A stretch of DNA of 64,000 nucleotides from Pseudoips prasinana (lineage: Eukaryota; Arthropoda; Insecta; Lepidoptera; Nolidae): the NCBI GenBank assembly GCA_951640165.1, contig OX621260.1, forward strand, positions 12,418,001 through 12,482,000, read 5' to 3'. How positions within the stretch are numbered: the stretch's first letter is position 1; every line of letters starts with the position of its first letter. Under the pieces are notes generated by a model, which was not told where the DNA came from, searched no databases, and saw only the letters and a list, made by a program, of their open reading frames with translations. A program made the position numbers and the translations under genes. Positions 52,328 through 63,830 of this stretch are shown in pieces.

Positions 52328-52375
52328 GACAGTGCTAGGGATATTAATCCCGTATTCGCAGGGGACTTTGCCATC
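52328..52375 (-). mobile_element. SINE group D 3' scrap
   Basis: 'tagggatattaatcccgtat' and 'tcgcaggggactttgcc'. Confidence 0.4.
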
Positions 52376-52718
52376 ATACTTTCACGGACTTAAACCACAC
52401 ACATCCTAGAAAATTATAAACGGCTTTAACAAATAGTTAACGTAAAAACACGAGGGCAAATTGAACTACTGCATATTATCACGTGCAGTCAAAATATAAT
52501 TTACTGTATTGATTTATTTTCATATTAATAAGTATATAAAAAGATTGATCAATAGTCACGTGCCGTATCCAAACAGTATCAAACGAAGCCTATTACTAAG
52601 CCTCTACTGTCTATCCTCCTGGCTGTGTACCAGTGGGCTCACGAATCTCGGTTAAATATAGAAAAAGCTACTATAATAATGTTTTCCATAATTAATAACG
52701 GGTTTAGCAACCCGAACC

Positions 52719-52753
52719 CTATGAGATATTGTAATTTTGACAATATCTCATAG
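52719..52753. repeat. Perfect 14-bp hairpin
   Basis: ctatgagatattgt / acaatatctcatag around aattttg. Not linked to a gene. Confidence 0.75.
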
Positions 52754-53132
52754 AAGATAAATTTTAGTATAAAAAGAATTTACATATACTCATCTATCTA
52801 CACATCATATATTATTATGTATATATGATGTGTATATGTATATGTATATCCACTTTGTCGTTAACTGTCCTACTATAGCGGAAGGAAGAAAAGTCAAATC
52901 TATTACCGACATTAGACTGTTTTAAAATTTTAGCTATTTTTAGGATAATTAGGCTTTTGAGGAACTAAACTTCCCTAATCACCTGAAAAGTCAGCATAAT
53001 TTTTTGTCTTAGCATAACATTGACCAATGTTATGAATTTAGGTATATAACGGATAAAATTGACTGAGGAAAGGCGTCGTACAAATTTTATAGGCTCGATT
53101 GGAACTATATTAAGTCCATCTCAAATACTAAG

Positions 53133-53240
53133 GGCCCAGAAATGTTAAGATATCACACACAGTACTGAGTGATTTTGGCCAGTATCACTGGCCAAAGTCT
53201 CCGGATTTAAACCAAGGACCTCATTAAGCTTGCATTACAG
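53133..53240 (-). mobile_element. SINE group E fragment
   Basis: 'ggatttaaaccaaggacctc' and 'actgagtgattttggccagt'. Distant match to the group-E head side. Confidence 0.35.
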
Positions 53241-53347
53241 TTACAACAAGTGTGCAGTATGTTTGTTGCAGAACAACTTTAACAGCACTAAAAATAAATA
53301 AAAGTTCAATTAAAAATGCATTGATGCTGCACCCTAACAGGGTTCAT

Positions 53348-53488
53348 GTACAGACGCCAGCACATCAAGCTACCCCAATCTGTCAAATTTCCCCAATTGA
53401 AAGTGAACCTCATACTTTTGTGATAAAGTTGAAAATCTATAAAAGAATATTGACAGATTGGGATAGCTGGATGTGCTGGCGTCTGTAC
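53348..53488 (+). mobile_element. MITE family M, 141 bp
   Basis: 'gtacagacgccagcacatca', 'agctaccccaatctgtcaaa', 'gatagctggatgtgctggcg', end tctgtac. A good reference copy. Confidence 0.85.
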
Positions 53489-53494
53489 ATCTTC

Positions 53495-53725
53495 TTCTCT
53501 TTCGTTACGCTCTTGGTAGAGCGGTCGTAGTCACATCGAGGCATCCACGTCGGTGGTAAAGGTGGACACAGCTTTCCGCACGATCTCCCGCCATCTCTCT
53601 CAGTTGGCGGACTGTCTGGCGCAGTCAGATACGCAGCTTCCTACCACGGATCTCACTTGGTCAGTCCAGCGCATAGGTGACCTGCCACACGATCTGGTTC
53701 CCTTCTCTTTTCCTTACTCATGATC
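53495..53725 (-). mobile_element. LINE fragment, C-terminal RT region
   Basis: On the minus strand it reads GRSPMRWTDQVRSVVGSCVS and, after a stop, ERWREIVRKAVSTFTTDVDA. It is a decayed piece of a non-LTR element. Confidence 0.55.
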
Positions 53726-53929
53726 TATTTATTATTAAAAGACTAACGTAAAACCCATGGAAACAATAAATAAACTAAAATATGCTGTTCTTATGTTTTA
53801 CCCAAATTTTTCTGCTTTTTATAATTCAGTTTTAATATACCTCTATTTAATGTTAGGTATGTTAACTTCGTTATTTAGCTATAATCATCTATTCATTTCG
53901 TAAATAAAAACATGGTATCTATTTGGAAC

Positions 53930-53995
53930 CGTTAGGAGAGTCGGTCATCTCGCGGGCGCGGCCGCGGGCGAGCCGGCGCGTGCCGAAGATTTACT
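53930..53995. promoter_or_regulatory. CpG-rich patch
   Basis: 'tctcgcgggcgcggccgcgg' then 'gcgagccggcgcgtgccgaa' in AT-rich surroundings, resembling the patch at 34660 (tgccggcgcgcc). Possible regulatory element. Confidence 0.2.
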
Positions 53996-54248
53996 CGTTT
54001 ACCTACAAATATGGTATAAAGTAATAAGTTAAGACTATCCGTTTGTTTGTTGACTTGATAGGTGATACGGTTGTGGCCTAAATTGTGTACAGACCGTTAT
54101 TGAACTATAGTGAACGGGATGTTGGAAATCGGTTGGGAATTCTAATATTCGAATTGATTTTACCAAAAATATGTAAGTTACTTATATTAACTCAGATACT
54201 GCGATCATCAGGATATAACCTCTCATAAGTATGCTGTATACTAAATAC

Positions 54249-54507
54249 TTACTTACTTATCGTAAGGGCAGTGATTACCCTAATGTCAGAGTTGTTCGAG
54301 CCGTCCAGAAGGCCCGTGACATAGCTTAACGCTTGTTGCCTAATGGCTACAACCGGGACTGACAGCTTACGTGCCCTCCGAAGCACGGAGACGCTCAGAA
54401 AGTAATCCACTTTGGCGGACAACCATCTATGGACTGACCGTGAGCCTAGTTGCTTAATCTCGCCAATCACTTACGGACCGATGAGAACATGGCTATGAGC
54501 GCCTCAA
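54249..54507 (-). mobile_element. 5S-rRNA-derived SINE, minus copy
   Basis: 'acttacttacttatcgtaag' tail complement, 'agcttacgtgccctccgaag', then 5S-like 'gcggacaaccatctatggac', 'tgaccgtgagcctagttgct' and 'taatctcgccaatcactta'. A group-A SINE follows at once. Confidence 0.75.
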
Positions 54508-54712
54508 ATAATATTTGGACATTATCCACACACTACTATGGAAACCAGTTAACTGATATACTACATTTCTTTTGTAAATATATAGATACTTATATTGATG
54601 ATTACACCCAGACTACATGTTCAAGCACAGAAATATCTATCCTGGATGGAATAGAACCCACGATCTGCGGCGTTAAAGGCAAGTATCTGCCAATCAGGCC
54701 AATCGGCCCGAC
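54508..54712 (-). mobile_element. SINE group A, shortened
   Basis: 'tttggacattatccacacac', 'tatggaaaccagttaactga', 'gatggaatagaacccacgat', 'ccaatcggcccgac'. Lacks the 'cccaaactaagcag' part. Confidence 0.65.
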
Positions 54713-55210
54713 AAGCGTTAACTTAACTTAAATTTACTGTATTGAACCACAAACCGATCCAAAAACCCATTAAGAAATTCATAATATATATTTATAATTC
54801 AACTCACACATTCAAAAACAACCCCATTCAATCTTACCCACTACTGCTTAGAATAAGAAATATTAAACAACAACACTAAGCGAGCGAGCAAGCAAAAGCA
54901 ACATTGTAGTATACAAATGTCCATGTATCTGGCACAAATGGACAAGCAGACCATGGTGTACATCGTATAGTGTATATTGTGTAGTATACACCAAGGGCTA
55001 GAACTGTTACTGCCAATTTATTTACTTTCCAAACGGATCTACCACAACTGGACCCCTTCGTTTCTCTGTGCTACAGTTCATTTTCACTTGAGAGCAACTG
55101 ATAAATAATATTGAACTGTTTGTGTTCTCCATAGACCTAGTAAACAGATCTAGGCAATAAATTTTTACCTCACTGGTTTTTTGAATTTAATTTCAATTGA
55201 CTGGACTTCG

Positions 55211-55395
55211 CTGTGTGGTGACGGCGTAGAATATCATCACCCCATCTCATTCCGTGGGGAGCGTAGAAATCGTCCCGAGGGAATACCTACCAGAGAACGG
55301 GCAGCAGCGTTTTTCTGTGAACTATGACCATCAAACTGCGAACGCCAACCCGTCTACCAAACGTGTCGATTATGGCACTGATAGACAAAAGCCTC
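55211..55395 (+). mobile_element. Family K repeat
   Basis: 'gctgtgtggtgacggcgtag', 'catcaccccatctcattccg', 'agggaatacctaccagagaa', 'cgggcagcagcgtttttctg'. Confidence 0.55.
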
Positions 55396-55437
55396 CCAAA
55401 AGATTGAAGGGTTCTTTTGACGTAATTGGGCGAAATG

Positions 55438-55640
55438 GTGACTGGCCTGGTGGACTAGTTGTTAGTAGTATTAGTAGCTAGTGACTGGTTATTAAGTCAG
55501 AGGTCGTGGGTTCGACCCAGGACATATCTTTGTGATGAGCATGATTATTTGTCCTGTTTGGGTGCAATTTGGCCATATGTATTTAGAAATATATAAGTAT
55601 GTTTATCAGTTGCCTGGTTGCTATAATACAGGCAACTAAT
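55438..55640 (+). mobile_element. SINE group B
   Basis: 'gtgactggcctggtggacta', 'cagaggtcgtgggttcgacc' (box B), 'gatgagcatgattatttgtc', 'gtttatcagttgcctggttg'. Confidence 0.65.
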
Positions 55641-55660
55641 AAAAAGTTTTTAATAAAAAT

Positions 55661-55752
55661 ATATCTTTCGACAACTATCACTCTGTCATCTGATCCCAAA
55701 GTAGGTCGACTACTTTGGGATCAGATTAAAGTGTGATAGTTTTCCAAAGATA
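55661..55752. repeat. Imperfect ~44-bp foldback
   Basis: 'ctgatcccaaagtag' meets 'ctactttgggatcag' around gtcga, and the outer arms pair with some mismatches. The arm contains the SINE-B word ctgatccca, so it probably arose from two facing SINE tails. Confidence 0.65.
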
Positions 55753-55764
55753 TCTTTTTATTAA

Positions 55765-55824
55765 ATATTTGTAAAGTCCCCTGCAATACGGAGATTTATT
55801 TATCTAGTGCCCGCGTGGTCTTGT
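55765..55824 (+). mobile_element. SINE group D 3' scrap
   Basis: 'tttgtaaagtcccctgcaat' and 'tctagtgcccgcgtggtctt'. Confidence 0.4.
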
Positions 55825-55829
55825 TACAG

Positions 55830-56475
55830 AAAACAAAATCAGTTGGGGTCAAGAATACACGATGTAAGCAGCAGTCTGGTCAGTCAGAAAGCTGGGAGTG
55901 TTACTGGATCGTGCTTAAAGAGCACGTCCTGCGCCTGATCTCTTCCCAGCTCAGTACTATAATATTATACTATTCTACTAATTACGAATTAAAATTACTC
56001 ACTCTACCATCCATATACATATTTGCGATGAGCGAATTTGTCAAGAGTAATATTCATTTATTTGACACTCTTGGCTCTAGACGTCATCCAAATACCATTC
56101 GTGCTACACCCCACAATACAAAAAGTGTCCTTGGTATGACGTTAAAAATTTTCAATAAAATACTGCCACCCATCCGAAATCAGGAATGCATTGACTCATT
56201 TAAAAAAATGTTTGTTTGAGTTGTTAGTGCAGAGATGTTACTACTCAATCACAGACTTCATAGATGATAAGCAAAGTTATAAAGGTTCCACTTATTAGTT
56301 TCCTTGACATGTGTAATGTGTAATTAAAATTAATATAAAGATTTTATGTCGACCACTTCAGTTTTGTACGCCGATTATATTCAGCAAAACATAGCAGAAT
56401 TATATTTTATATTAACACCAATGTATTGTATACCTATGTTTATCAAAACTAATAAATGATTACTGATTACTATTA
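55830..56475 (+). mobile_element. Jockey-like LINE, C-terminal RT end and 3' UTR
   Basis: From about 55975 the frame reads YELKLLTLPSIYIFAMSEFV, then KSNIHLFDTLGSRRHPNTIR and later GMTLKIFNKILPPIRNQE. 'LTLPS-x-YI...NxHLF...H-x-T-R...KI-x-N-x-LP' is the usual last block of jockey/CR1-group reverse transcriptases. TGA at 56217-56219. The 3' end is 'aaactaataaatgattactg'. Truncated at the 5' side. Confidence 0.7.
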
Positions 56476-56584
56476 TAAATGTGAAAGTTTGTGAGTATGG
56501 ATGTATTGATGTATGGATATTTGTTACTCTTTCACGTAGAAGTTACGAAACGGATTTTGATGAAACCTTGTAGTAATATTGTTT
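56466..56584 (+). mobile_element. Lep1-like Helitron 5' part
   Basis: 'tactattataaatgtgaaag', 'tttgttactctttcacgtag', 'acggattttgatgaaacctt'. Directly follows the LINE tail. Confidence 0.5.
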
Positions 56585-56587
56585 AGT

Positions 56588-56632
56588 CAGGATTGACCAC
56601 GAGTCAAGTTGCTTAAAATCGCCGATCACTAC
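56588..56632 (-). mobile_element. 5S-SINE head scrap
   Basis: 'gattgaccacgagtcaagtt' then 'gcttaaaatcgccgatcact' matches the complement of the 5S-like head at 48400. Confidence 0.45.
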
Positions 56633-56913
56633 ACTGAAGTGCTATTAAGACTTGCTCATTTAAATATAGGTATATTTTTTTTAAGTATTAGTATTAAAAT
56701 TGACGTATTTATGTTGGATAGTATTATTCATTAATCCTAATCTACAACCTTTCACTTTATTTCTAAAGAAAGCTACAATCTAAAGCGAGCGGGCAATCCA
56801 TGGAGCTGTGATCCGAAATGACCATCATTTAAGGGAGGCCGCGATCGTTGCGGTATTTACACGATGCGATACACTGGATCCAATAAATCGGAAGATTTTT
56901 TTTTTATGTAATA

Positions 56914-57085
56914 GGATGGCAAACGAGCAAGTGGTTCACCTCATGGTAAGTGATCACCGCCGCCCATGGACACTCGCAACACCTGAGGAGCTGCAAGTGC
57001 GTTGCCGGCCTTTAAGAAAAGAATAGGCTCGCTTCTTGAAGGTTGCCATGTCATACCGGATCGGAAATACCTCCGCAGCTAATTG
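56914..57085 (+). repeat. Family G copy
   Basis: 'ggatggcaaacgagcaagtg', 'tggtaagtgatcaccgccgc', 'gagctgcaagtgcgttgccg', 'agaataggctcgcttcttga'. Confidence 0.6.
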
Positions 57086-57119
57086 ATTCCGCAGAGCAGT
57101 AGTGCGCGGCAAAAATCAT

Positions 57120-57195
57120 CAATTCACATACACCCATCTGATACCAAACTAAGCAGAGCTTGTACTATGGAAACCAGATAACTAATATGTTACGA
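57120..57195 (-). mobile_element. SINE group A, tail fragment
   Basis: 'cacccatctgataccaaact', 'aagcagagcttgtactatgg', 'aaaccagataactaatatg'. The head is missing. Confidence 0.6.
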
Positions 57196-57855
57196 TTTTT
57201 TATGCAAGTGGATGTGTTTAAAATTTATGGGTAAATTTTATTACAAAATAAAAGAGTTTAATAAATGATATCAACTGCCTTCCAGTTGATGCTAGAGAAC
57301 TACTTGTTGGTTTAAAATGCTAGTCTCTTTGACCTTTTTGTCATAAAAACGAATAAATTTATATGCTAAACGTAATTTCATTATGAATAACGATAAAGGA
57401 TGTATTAAATAATTAGCATAATCATAAGGTTAGCTTACTACTTTAAGGTTGCAATTTAAACGTCTTCATTACATACTTTAAAAATAATAAGACTCAGGGC
57501 TAGCTACGGAAATATCAACGGACACTAACAAGACATCCACATAATCCACAAATGCAGTGCTATTCTAGTTATTCCTTTACTTTCAAAATCAGGCAAACCA
57601 GGTGGAACTACCAAAACAATGCAGGTGCAGGAGCAAAACGACGGCTCTATTACGTACTCTCTGAACCGCGGAAGTCTAACACCGACAATTTACTGAGGTT
57701 GAACTGCTAATGCCAAATTTGAGAAAATTTGACGTTTAATATTTTCCGATAGATAGGTTTAATGAAAAAATTCTTATAGTGGCCGCAATTAATTACCTAT
57801 CCGTCCCATCGGATCATAAGACTGATCGAATTCAAAGTCAACACACTTATATACG

Positions 57856-58090
57856 ACGGTCACCGTAGCCTAGTAGGTAGTGCTCCTGCTGGTGGTCCTG
57901 GGTTCGAATCCCGGTAAGTGCAAATATTTGTGTGATGAGCACGAATATTTGTTTCTGAGTCATGGATGTTTTCTATGAATATAAGTATTTATCTATCTAT
58001 ATAAGTATGTATATCGTCGTCTGGTACCCATAGTACAAGCTTCGCTTAGTTAGGGGCTAGAATGATCTGTGTGGAATTGTCCCTAGATAC
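57856..58090 (+). mobile_element. SINE group C, complete
   Basis: Head 'gtcaccgtagcctagtaggt', box B 'ctgggttcgaatcccggtaa', body 'gatgagcacgaatatttgtt', 'acaagcttcgcttagttagg', tail (att)n. Confidence 0.7.
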
Positions 58091-58594
58091 TATTATTATT
58101 ATTATTATACTATAATATTTCTCGCACGGATGGCTAGTTTCCATTGACTCTGGGCGACATGGCTGTTATTTGACCAGGTGGACATTATAGTGGCCGCACT
58201 TTACTTACTTTTATAGCCAGAAAAATCGCATAAACACTTTGTAACCCAAACCAGATTATCGGTTCCGATAAATCGTATATTATAAAGGCAGTTGAGGTGG
58301 CCGCGGCAACGTTTGTATGTCATTGGCTCACTGACTATCATTTGAGCGTCATTGCGCTTGGTGGGTGGTTCGAGGTAGAGCCAATAATAAATAATCTGTA
58401 TCTGGAAATGATAACAGGCATTTGTGACCGAACCGCTTTCCTAGTCACATAATACTGAGCGATCAGATATCACGGCATATCTGAGGGCTGAGCATAGATG
58501 TAAATTTATTGTATATCATGTCACTGAAGATATAACTAAAATTAACATGGTTACTTGCAAAACACCAACAACCTCGCATGTGCAAGATAAGTGA

Positions 58595-58780
58595 CTGCAC
58601 GTCTGGTGCAGCGGCTAAGATAGTCGCCTCGCCGCTTCGTGTCCCGGGTTCGAGTCCCGCACCGGACAACCATTTGTGTGACCCATAAATAGTTGCTCTG
58701 AGTCTGGGTGTAATTTGTGTCCGTCTAATATATGTTTCTAGAGTATCCCCCTAGATTCCCTAATACGGCCGACGTCTTAA
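58595..58780 (+). mobile_element. SINE group D, complete head
   Basis: 'gcacgtctggtgcagcggct', 'cgcctcgccgcttcgtgtcc', box B 'cgggttcgagtcccgcaccg', 'gtgacccataaatagttgct'. Confidence 0.75.
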
Positions 58781-58784
58781 AAAA

Positions 58785-60230
58785 AGTGACACTATAACAC
58801 CTTTTATTCTACAATTTTTAATAAATGGATTTTATTTTCGTACAAATCAATTTAATTTTAATTAATAAATCAAATGAATTATCAATTTAATTTCCCGCTT
58901 AAAGGTTTATTCATAAAGCTTTTTATTACTTGAAGTTTACAATTGGCTTCAATTAGGTTTTGCTTCATTTGGCGCTGAAGGCAAGCAAGGGCTGAAGCAT
59001 TCATTTTTATTTTAAAGCAAGCAAATAGTATATTAACATTGTTAACATACAAACATATTCTTCGCAGTTCCAAGTTAGGACGTAAATTATCAACCAAAAC
59101 GAATTAAAATGGGACCTATGTAGGTTTATAGACACTTATATGACCTGAAGGAAATCCTAAGAAATTTAATAACAGGTTTCATTGACACGGATCGATTTCT
59201 AATACCCAACCAAAGCAGCAAACAAAATCAAGTCATATTGCAATTTATAATTTGTCATGCATCATCTATGTGGAGCAAGTTATAGAAATAATGTTAACTA
59301 AGATACAAATTTATGTAAAAGTATGCAAATAGCAAAGATTATTGGTTAATCATATTGGTTAAGAAAGACGGCCGGTTTGATATAATTACACTAAATCGGA
59401 CAGCACATCTATTATATAGACAAAGAGCTATTGAGCTTTTGATGTGTTCGAACTGTCTTAACCACACGGAACTATAACTAAAGGTGTATATAATTAAAAA
59501 AAAATTAAAATATCTCTTCTTATTTCATTTGAATTGAAGTAATATAATCGGAAAACTTGCTTGGACTCAATATATATATATACCATGTTAAACTCTCTTT
59601 TTCTCGATAAATTGTGAATCGGTACGTATCGGTACGCTAATAATAATCGATGCTAAAAATAATCGATGTTAGAATAGTTAACTTTAAATCTGTACGGGAA
59701 AACCACCCTAATACCATCATAACCGTGACAATCGTCGTACACAATTTGCGATGATATCTCAATGGAGGGGTAAAATGAATTGTCTAATAAGAGCTATTCC
59801 AAAGATTTCCACATTACAAATAATTTTAATAGATTTTATATATTTAAGCGGACAATATTACAAATTATTTATAAATAAAGTTTTATCTGATGTAATCAGC
59901 CATTAGTCTAATAGAAGTCTACTTAAGTTTGATTACTACACAATGGCCTAGGTATGTAACTACCGAATATTTCTATTGCTTGTCACCACTGCGATCGGCA
60001 TCAAAGGTCGTCAAGACTTATTAGGCGATAAATCTATTTCGTCAATAGTCTTGATGTAATCGATATATCGAATACCAATCACTCGCTCATTCACATTCCT
60101 AAGATTAAACTAATCGATTAAGCGTAGCCGTTAAAATCCTTAAGAATGCTGATCAGTTGCAAATCAACAGTCTTGGTATTTGTATTTAAATTTTAAGTTA
60201 CATACTGGTTTCTATTTGAATAATTTTATT
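58785..60230. other. No gene seen
   Basis: AT-rich and apparently free of the repeat families seen elsewhere. Several atcgat words cluster at 59610-59670 and 60055-60120. No exon recognised. Confidence 0.35.
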
Positions 60231-60474
60231 AATATATCTTGGGACAACTAACACACTGTCATCTGATCCCAAACTAGGCAGAGCCTGTACCCACTATGGC
60301 AACTAAAAAACTGATAACAATGCTCATATATTTCTTAATACATACATTTTATTGATAAATAACACCCAGACACAGAACAAATAGTCATCACGCCACACAA
60401 AGATTTGTTGTGCGTGGGGATAAAACCCACGAGCTTTGGTTTACAGTCACACACTAACCACTACACCAATAAGT
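60231..60474 (-). mobile_element. SINE group B, complete
   Basis: 'aatatatcttgggacaacta', 'catctgatcccaaactaggc', 'cccagacacagaacaaatag', 'taaaacccacgagctttggt', 'ctacaccaataagtc'. Confidence 0.75.
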
Positions 60475-61640
60475 CTTTGAATTTGTGTCAGTCCCGAAAA
60501 TTAGTTATACCAACAAACCAGTCTTTGAATTTGCGTCAGTCCTACGAATAAGTTAGTTATTTTTTTAATAGACACTTTTTTAGAGTATTTACCAGTGTCA
60601 AGTAATTTGATAAATCAAGTTATTTACATATGCAACATTATGCAGCGTTTTCGTCATAAAGTCAAAAGTCAAGTAAAGTTCGTCATACTCATGTTAAAGT
60701 CCAACCCAATAAATTAGTGGAGACTTTACTATAGGCTTCTATGGAATTTTGGAATCAACACGTAAAATCACAATTCACGGAAATATGACACTTACTTTCA
60801 CTTGTCTACGTTGTCGAAGACGTTCTATTTAAAAGGTCACGATATCATCTACACATAAAAGCGCTAATTTACATGAAACAATGCTTCGATGTGTCATTTT
60901 TCGCGTTGGCGCCAAAACTTTAACAATTGATTTTAATCAAAGCGAATCATAGAGCTTTTAAATCCATAGACAACCTTAGTAGACGATTTTAGTAATGTTA
61001 TTAATATTCCAATATAAGTACTGGCAAGTTTTATTAAAACGAGTTTAATTGTCTATTAACATCTAGAAAATGTTTATTAAGTTGTTAATCGAAGAATTTT
61101 AGTTATCAACCGATATATTTTCAATCGCCGTTGCGTCTTAATGAAGACATTTAACGTAAATACGTATATAAAACTGGCTTTAATAGTTCGTATTATTTCA
61201 TGAGGACCTACGTTGATGGTAGTTTAAATAGTAATTTTGTATAGATTATGGAATACTTTAAGGTTACTACCGGGTGCAAACTGTAGTTTATTTGATTTGA
61301 ATTAGAAACTTGGATGTCGCATTTTATGTGGTCGCTATCTCTTGATCTTTTAGTACAAATGCTAGTTGGTTCAACATGCGAGAAAATGCAAATGGTTTGT
61401 GATCAATGATTGCATAGTCATACCCTGTATGTAAGATATGTATCGTTTTCAGATTTAAGTGTAGAGGTAATTTACAACTGGTTTTGTAAAAAAGAAGTGA
61501 ATATTAAAATGTTTTAAGAGTATTTGATGACTTTATTTTCTTCATATGGTATGAATTTTGGATAAAGTGGCCAATTACGGAAGAATTCACATATAGGTTA
61601 TCTTTTTATAATTTTAGTACGGTATCCTCAAAACAGAAAA
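60475..61640. other. No gene seen
   Basis: A 28-base near duplicate ('cagtctttgaatttg.gtcag') occurs at 60470 and 60520. The rest is AT-rich DNA apparently single-copy within the window, with no exon. Confidence 0.35.
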
Positions 61641-61641
61641 A

Positions 61642-61879
61642 GATCCTGGGACATTATTCACACCCGTGCATCTGATTCCAAACTAAGCAGAGCTTCTACT
61701 ATGGAAACCAGATAACTGATATAACATATACTACTTTTTCTTTAGTAAATACATACTAATATAGATAATTGCGTCCAGACTCAGGACAAAAATATCAGTC
61801 CTGGGTGGGACTCGAACCCACGACCTGCGGCGTGAAAGGCCATTTGTGGTGATTTACCAACCACGCCAACTGGCCAGTC
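61642..61879 (-). mobile_element. SINE group A
   Basis: 'gatcctgggacattattcac', 'aaactaagcagagcttctac', 'gggtgggactcgaacccacg', 'ccaaccacgccaactggcca'. Confidence 0.75.
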
Positions 61880-61898
61880 CATATATTTCTTACATTCG

Positions 61899-61941
61899 TT
61901 TGTAATTTCTTAGTAACTAGGAGTTACTAAAAAATTACAAA
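61899..61941. repeat. 20-bp-arm hairpin
   Basis: tttgtaatttcttagtaact pairs with agttactaaaaaattacaaa (one mismatch) around agg. Next to a SINE head. Confidence 0.7.
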
Positions 61942-62509
61942 TGCTCGTTCAGAATACAAGACTGTAAACATTTTACGCTTTTGAAATCGCACCAATAATC
62001 AATCGTAAACACTATGCAGATTAAAATACCTACATAAATTGAGTGAAAGGCGGACAATATATTTATCTGCCGTCCTTATCATTGACGCAGGTTTGAGTCT
62101 CGGCGGAGGTTTGAATAATGAGTGTGGTCTGAGATAAACTCGTTTTGTCGTCGACAGATGTCACTGGCGACTGCGACAAATGATAGTGACTAAAGCGGGT
62201 TGCTTTACATAACGTGAGATTGCTACTGTTTGATCTTCTGATCTGCATATACGTAATTTATTTTGATTTTAAAATGCTTTTAGTACAATTATTTTTTTTT
62301 AAAAAGGTAGTTCACAATTATTTTAGGAGTCTTTCAATCATTCACTCAAGTTCAAGCCACCTAGCAAATAAAATGAAAAACTAATAACTCACCCCAGAGG
62401 CTTCCCAATTTGGGACTCTAACCTCAACTCAGGGCCTTAAATGATAGTGCAATGCACGAGTTGCGATTCTTAAAAAGTAAAACAGAAAGATATTTTTTCC
62501 TTATAGAAG

Positions 62510-62705
62510 TTTGTCAGACCAATATTCGATTTATAGAAAGGTTCTCATGTGGCGACCACGAACCGGAAGACGCAACGTGGGCAGGTCCTCTACAACATGA
62601 ACCGATGATCTTGTGAGGGTCGTTGTAAGTCACTTGAAGACCGGCAATTGGGAAGATTTTTCGGGAAGCCTTCGTCCAGCAGTGAGCGTCGTTCCAATTA
62701 TCCAA
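62510..62705 (+). mobile_element. RTE-like LINE 3' fragment
   Basis: 'ctcatgtggcgaccacgaac' then 'cggaagacgcaacgtgggca' encodes the WRPRTGRRNVG-type block. The end is 'gccttcgtccagcagtgagc'. Confidence 0.55.
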
Positions 62706-62727
62706 TTAATTAAAATTTTTCGGATAA

Positions 62728-62778
62728 ATATCCACAAATTGATTCAATTTGTGGATATATATATATATATATATATAT
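62728..62778. repeat. Hairpin plus (at)n microsatellite
   Basis: atatccacaaattga / tcaatttgtggatat (62728-62758) runs directly into an (at) run to about 62778. Confidence 0.75.
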
Positions 62779-63251
62779 GTATAAATAATGTATACAACTA
62801 TATTACGACAAACATGTTCTGACTATTTACAAGCGCTTTTTTAAAGTCTACGTGAATAAAAACCTTTTTTATTTTATTTTATATTAAATTTCAATCCAAA
62901 GTTTATTTTAAATTATGACGGTTCGTGACATAATTAAAGTATATTGTATACATATAATATAGCTAAGTATAAATAGCCCTTCTCAGAACAATAGTCTTTT
63001 TTATGTAGTATAAGCGGAAACACCGAAGGATTGTATATGACTTGAATATTAAATGTCAAGCAAAGGAAAATGTTAATAACAAGGAAGAGATATACATATG
63101 TTGAAGAAAATATTTTAGTGTTTTAATGTATTGAATTATTATTATAATAAAAACCCTTTTAAACATTGTAAAAGTAAAACTTGTTGAGGAAACAAAACGA
63201 GTGTGCTTAATACGAGTACAACACGACTGAAGTAAAATATATAATGATAAT

Positions 63252-63490
63252 AATATCTCGGGACAATGTCAGATCATCCTAGCCCCAAACTTAGCAAAGC
63301 TTGTACTATGGGTACCAGGCGACGATATACATACTTATATACATAGATAAATACTTATATACATAGAAAACATCTATGACTCGGAAACAAATATTCGTGC
63401 TCATCACACAAATATTTGCACTTACCGGGATTCGAACCCAGGACCACCAGCTTCGTAGGCAGGAGCACTACCAACTAGGCTACGGTGACT
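63252..63490 (-). mobile_element. SINE group C, complete minus copy
   Basis: 'aatatctcgggacaatgtca', 'aaacttagcaaagcttgtac', 'taccgggattcgaacccagg', 'ccaactaggctacggtgact'. Pairs with the + copy at 57856. Confidence 0.75.
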
Positions 63491-63734
63491 ATAGGGTCAC
63501 TAAATATAAAATATACGAAACGTAACTGTTATGAGACAAAGAGAGAAAGAAAATGTGTGTCGCACCGCTTTCCCGTACTCCTACAGTAAAATACGCAACT
63601 CTGTCCTTCTATCTTCACTAACTTACATCGCCCTCTCAACTTTCGTTCGCCTCACCAGATCACACTTCGTAACACTCTTGTTAGGTATTCGCCAGCTTAC
63701 TAACCAAGTCAAGCATGCGTAAATAAGTTTATCT

Positions 63735-63830
63735 CCAATTGGCGATCGCAGTACGTTGGTACACAGAGAGACGCTGCTACAAATTTTCTGGTACGGTTTT
63801 TACGCCACCACGGATCGAAATACAATTAAA
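63735..63830 (-). repeat. Family K fragment
   Basis: 'aattggcgatcgcagtacgt' and 'cacagagagacgctgctaca' match the inner part of family K. Confidence 0.35.
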
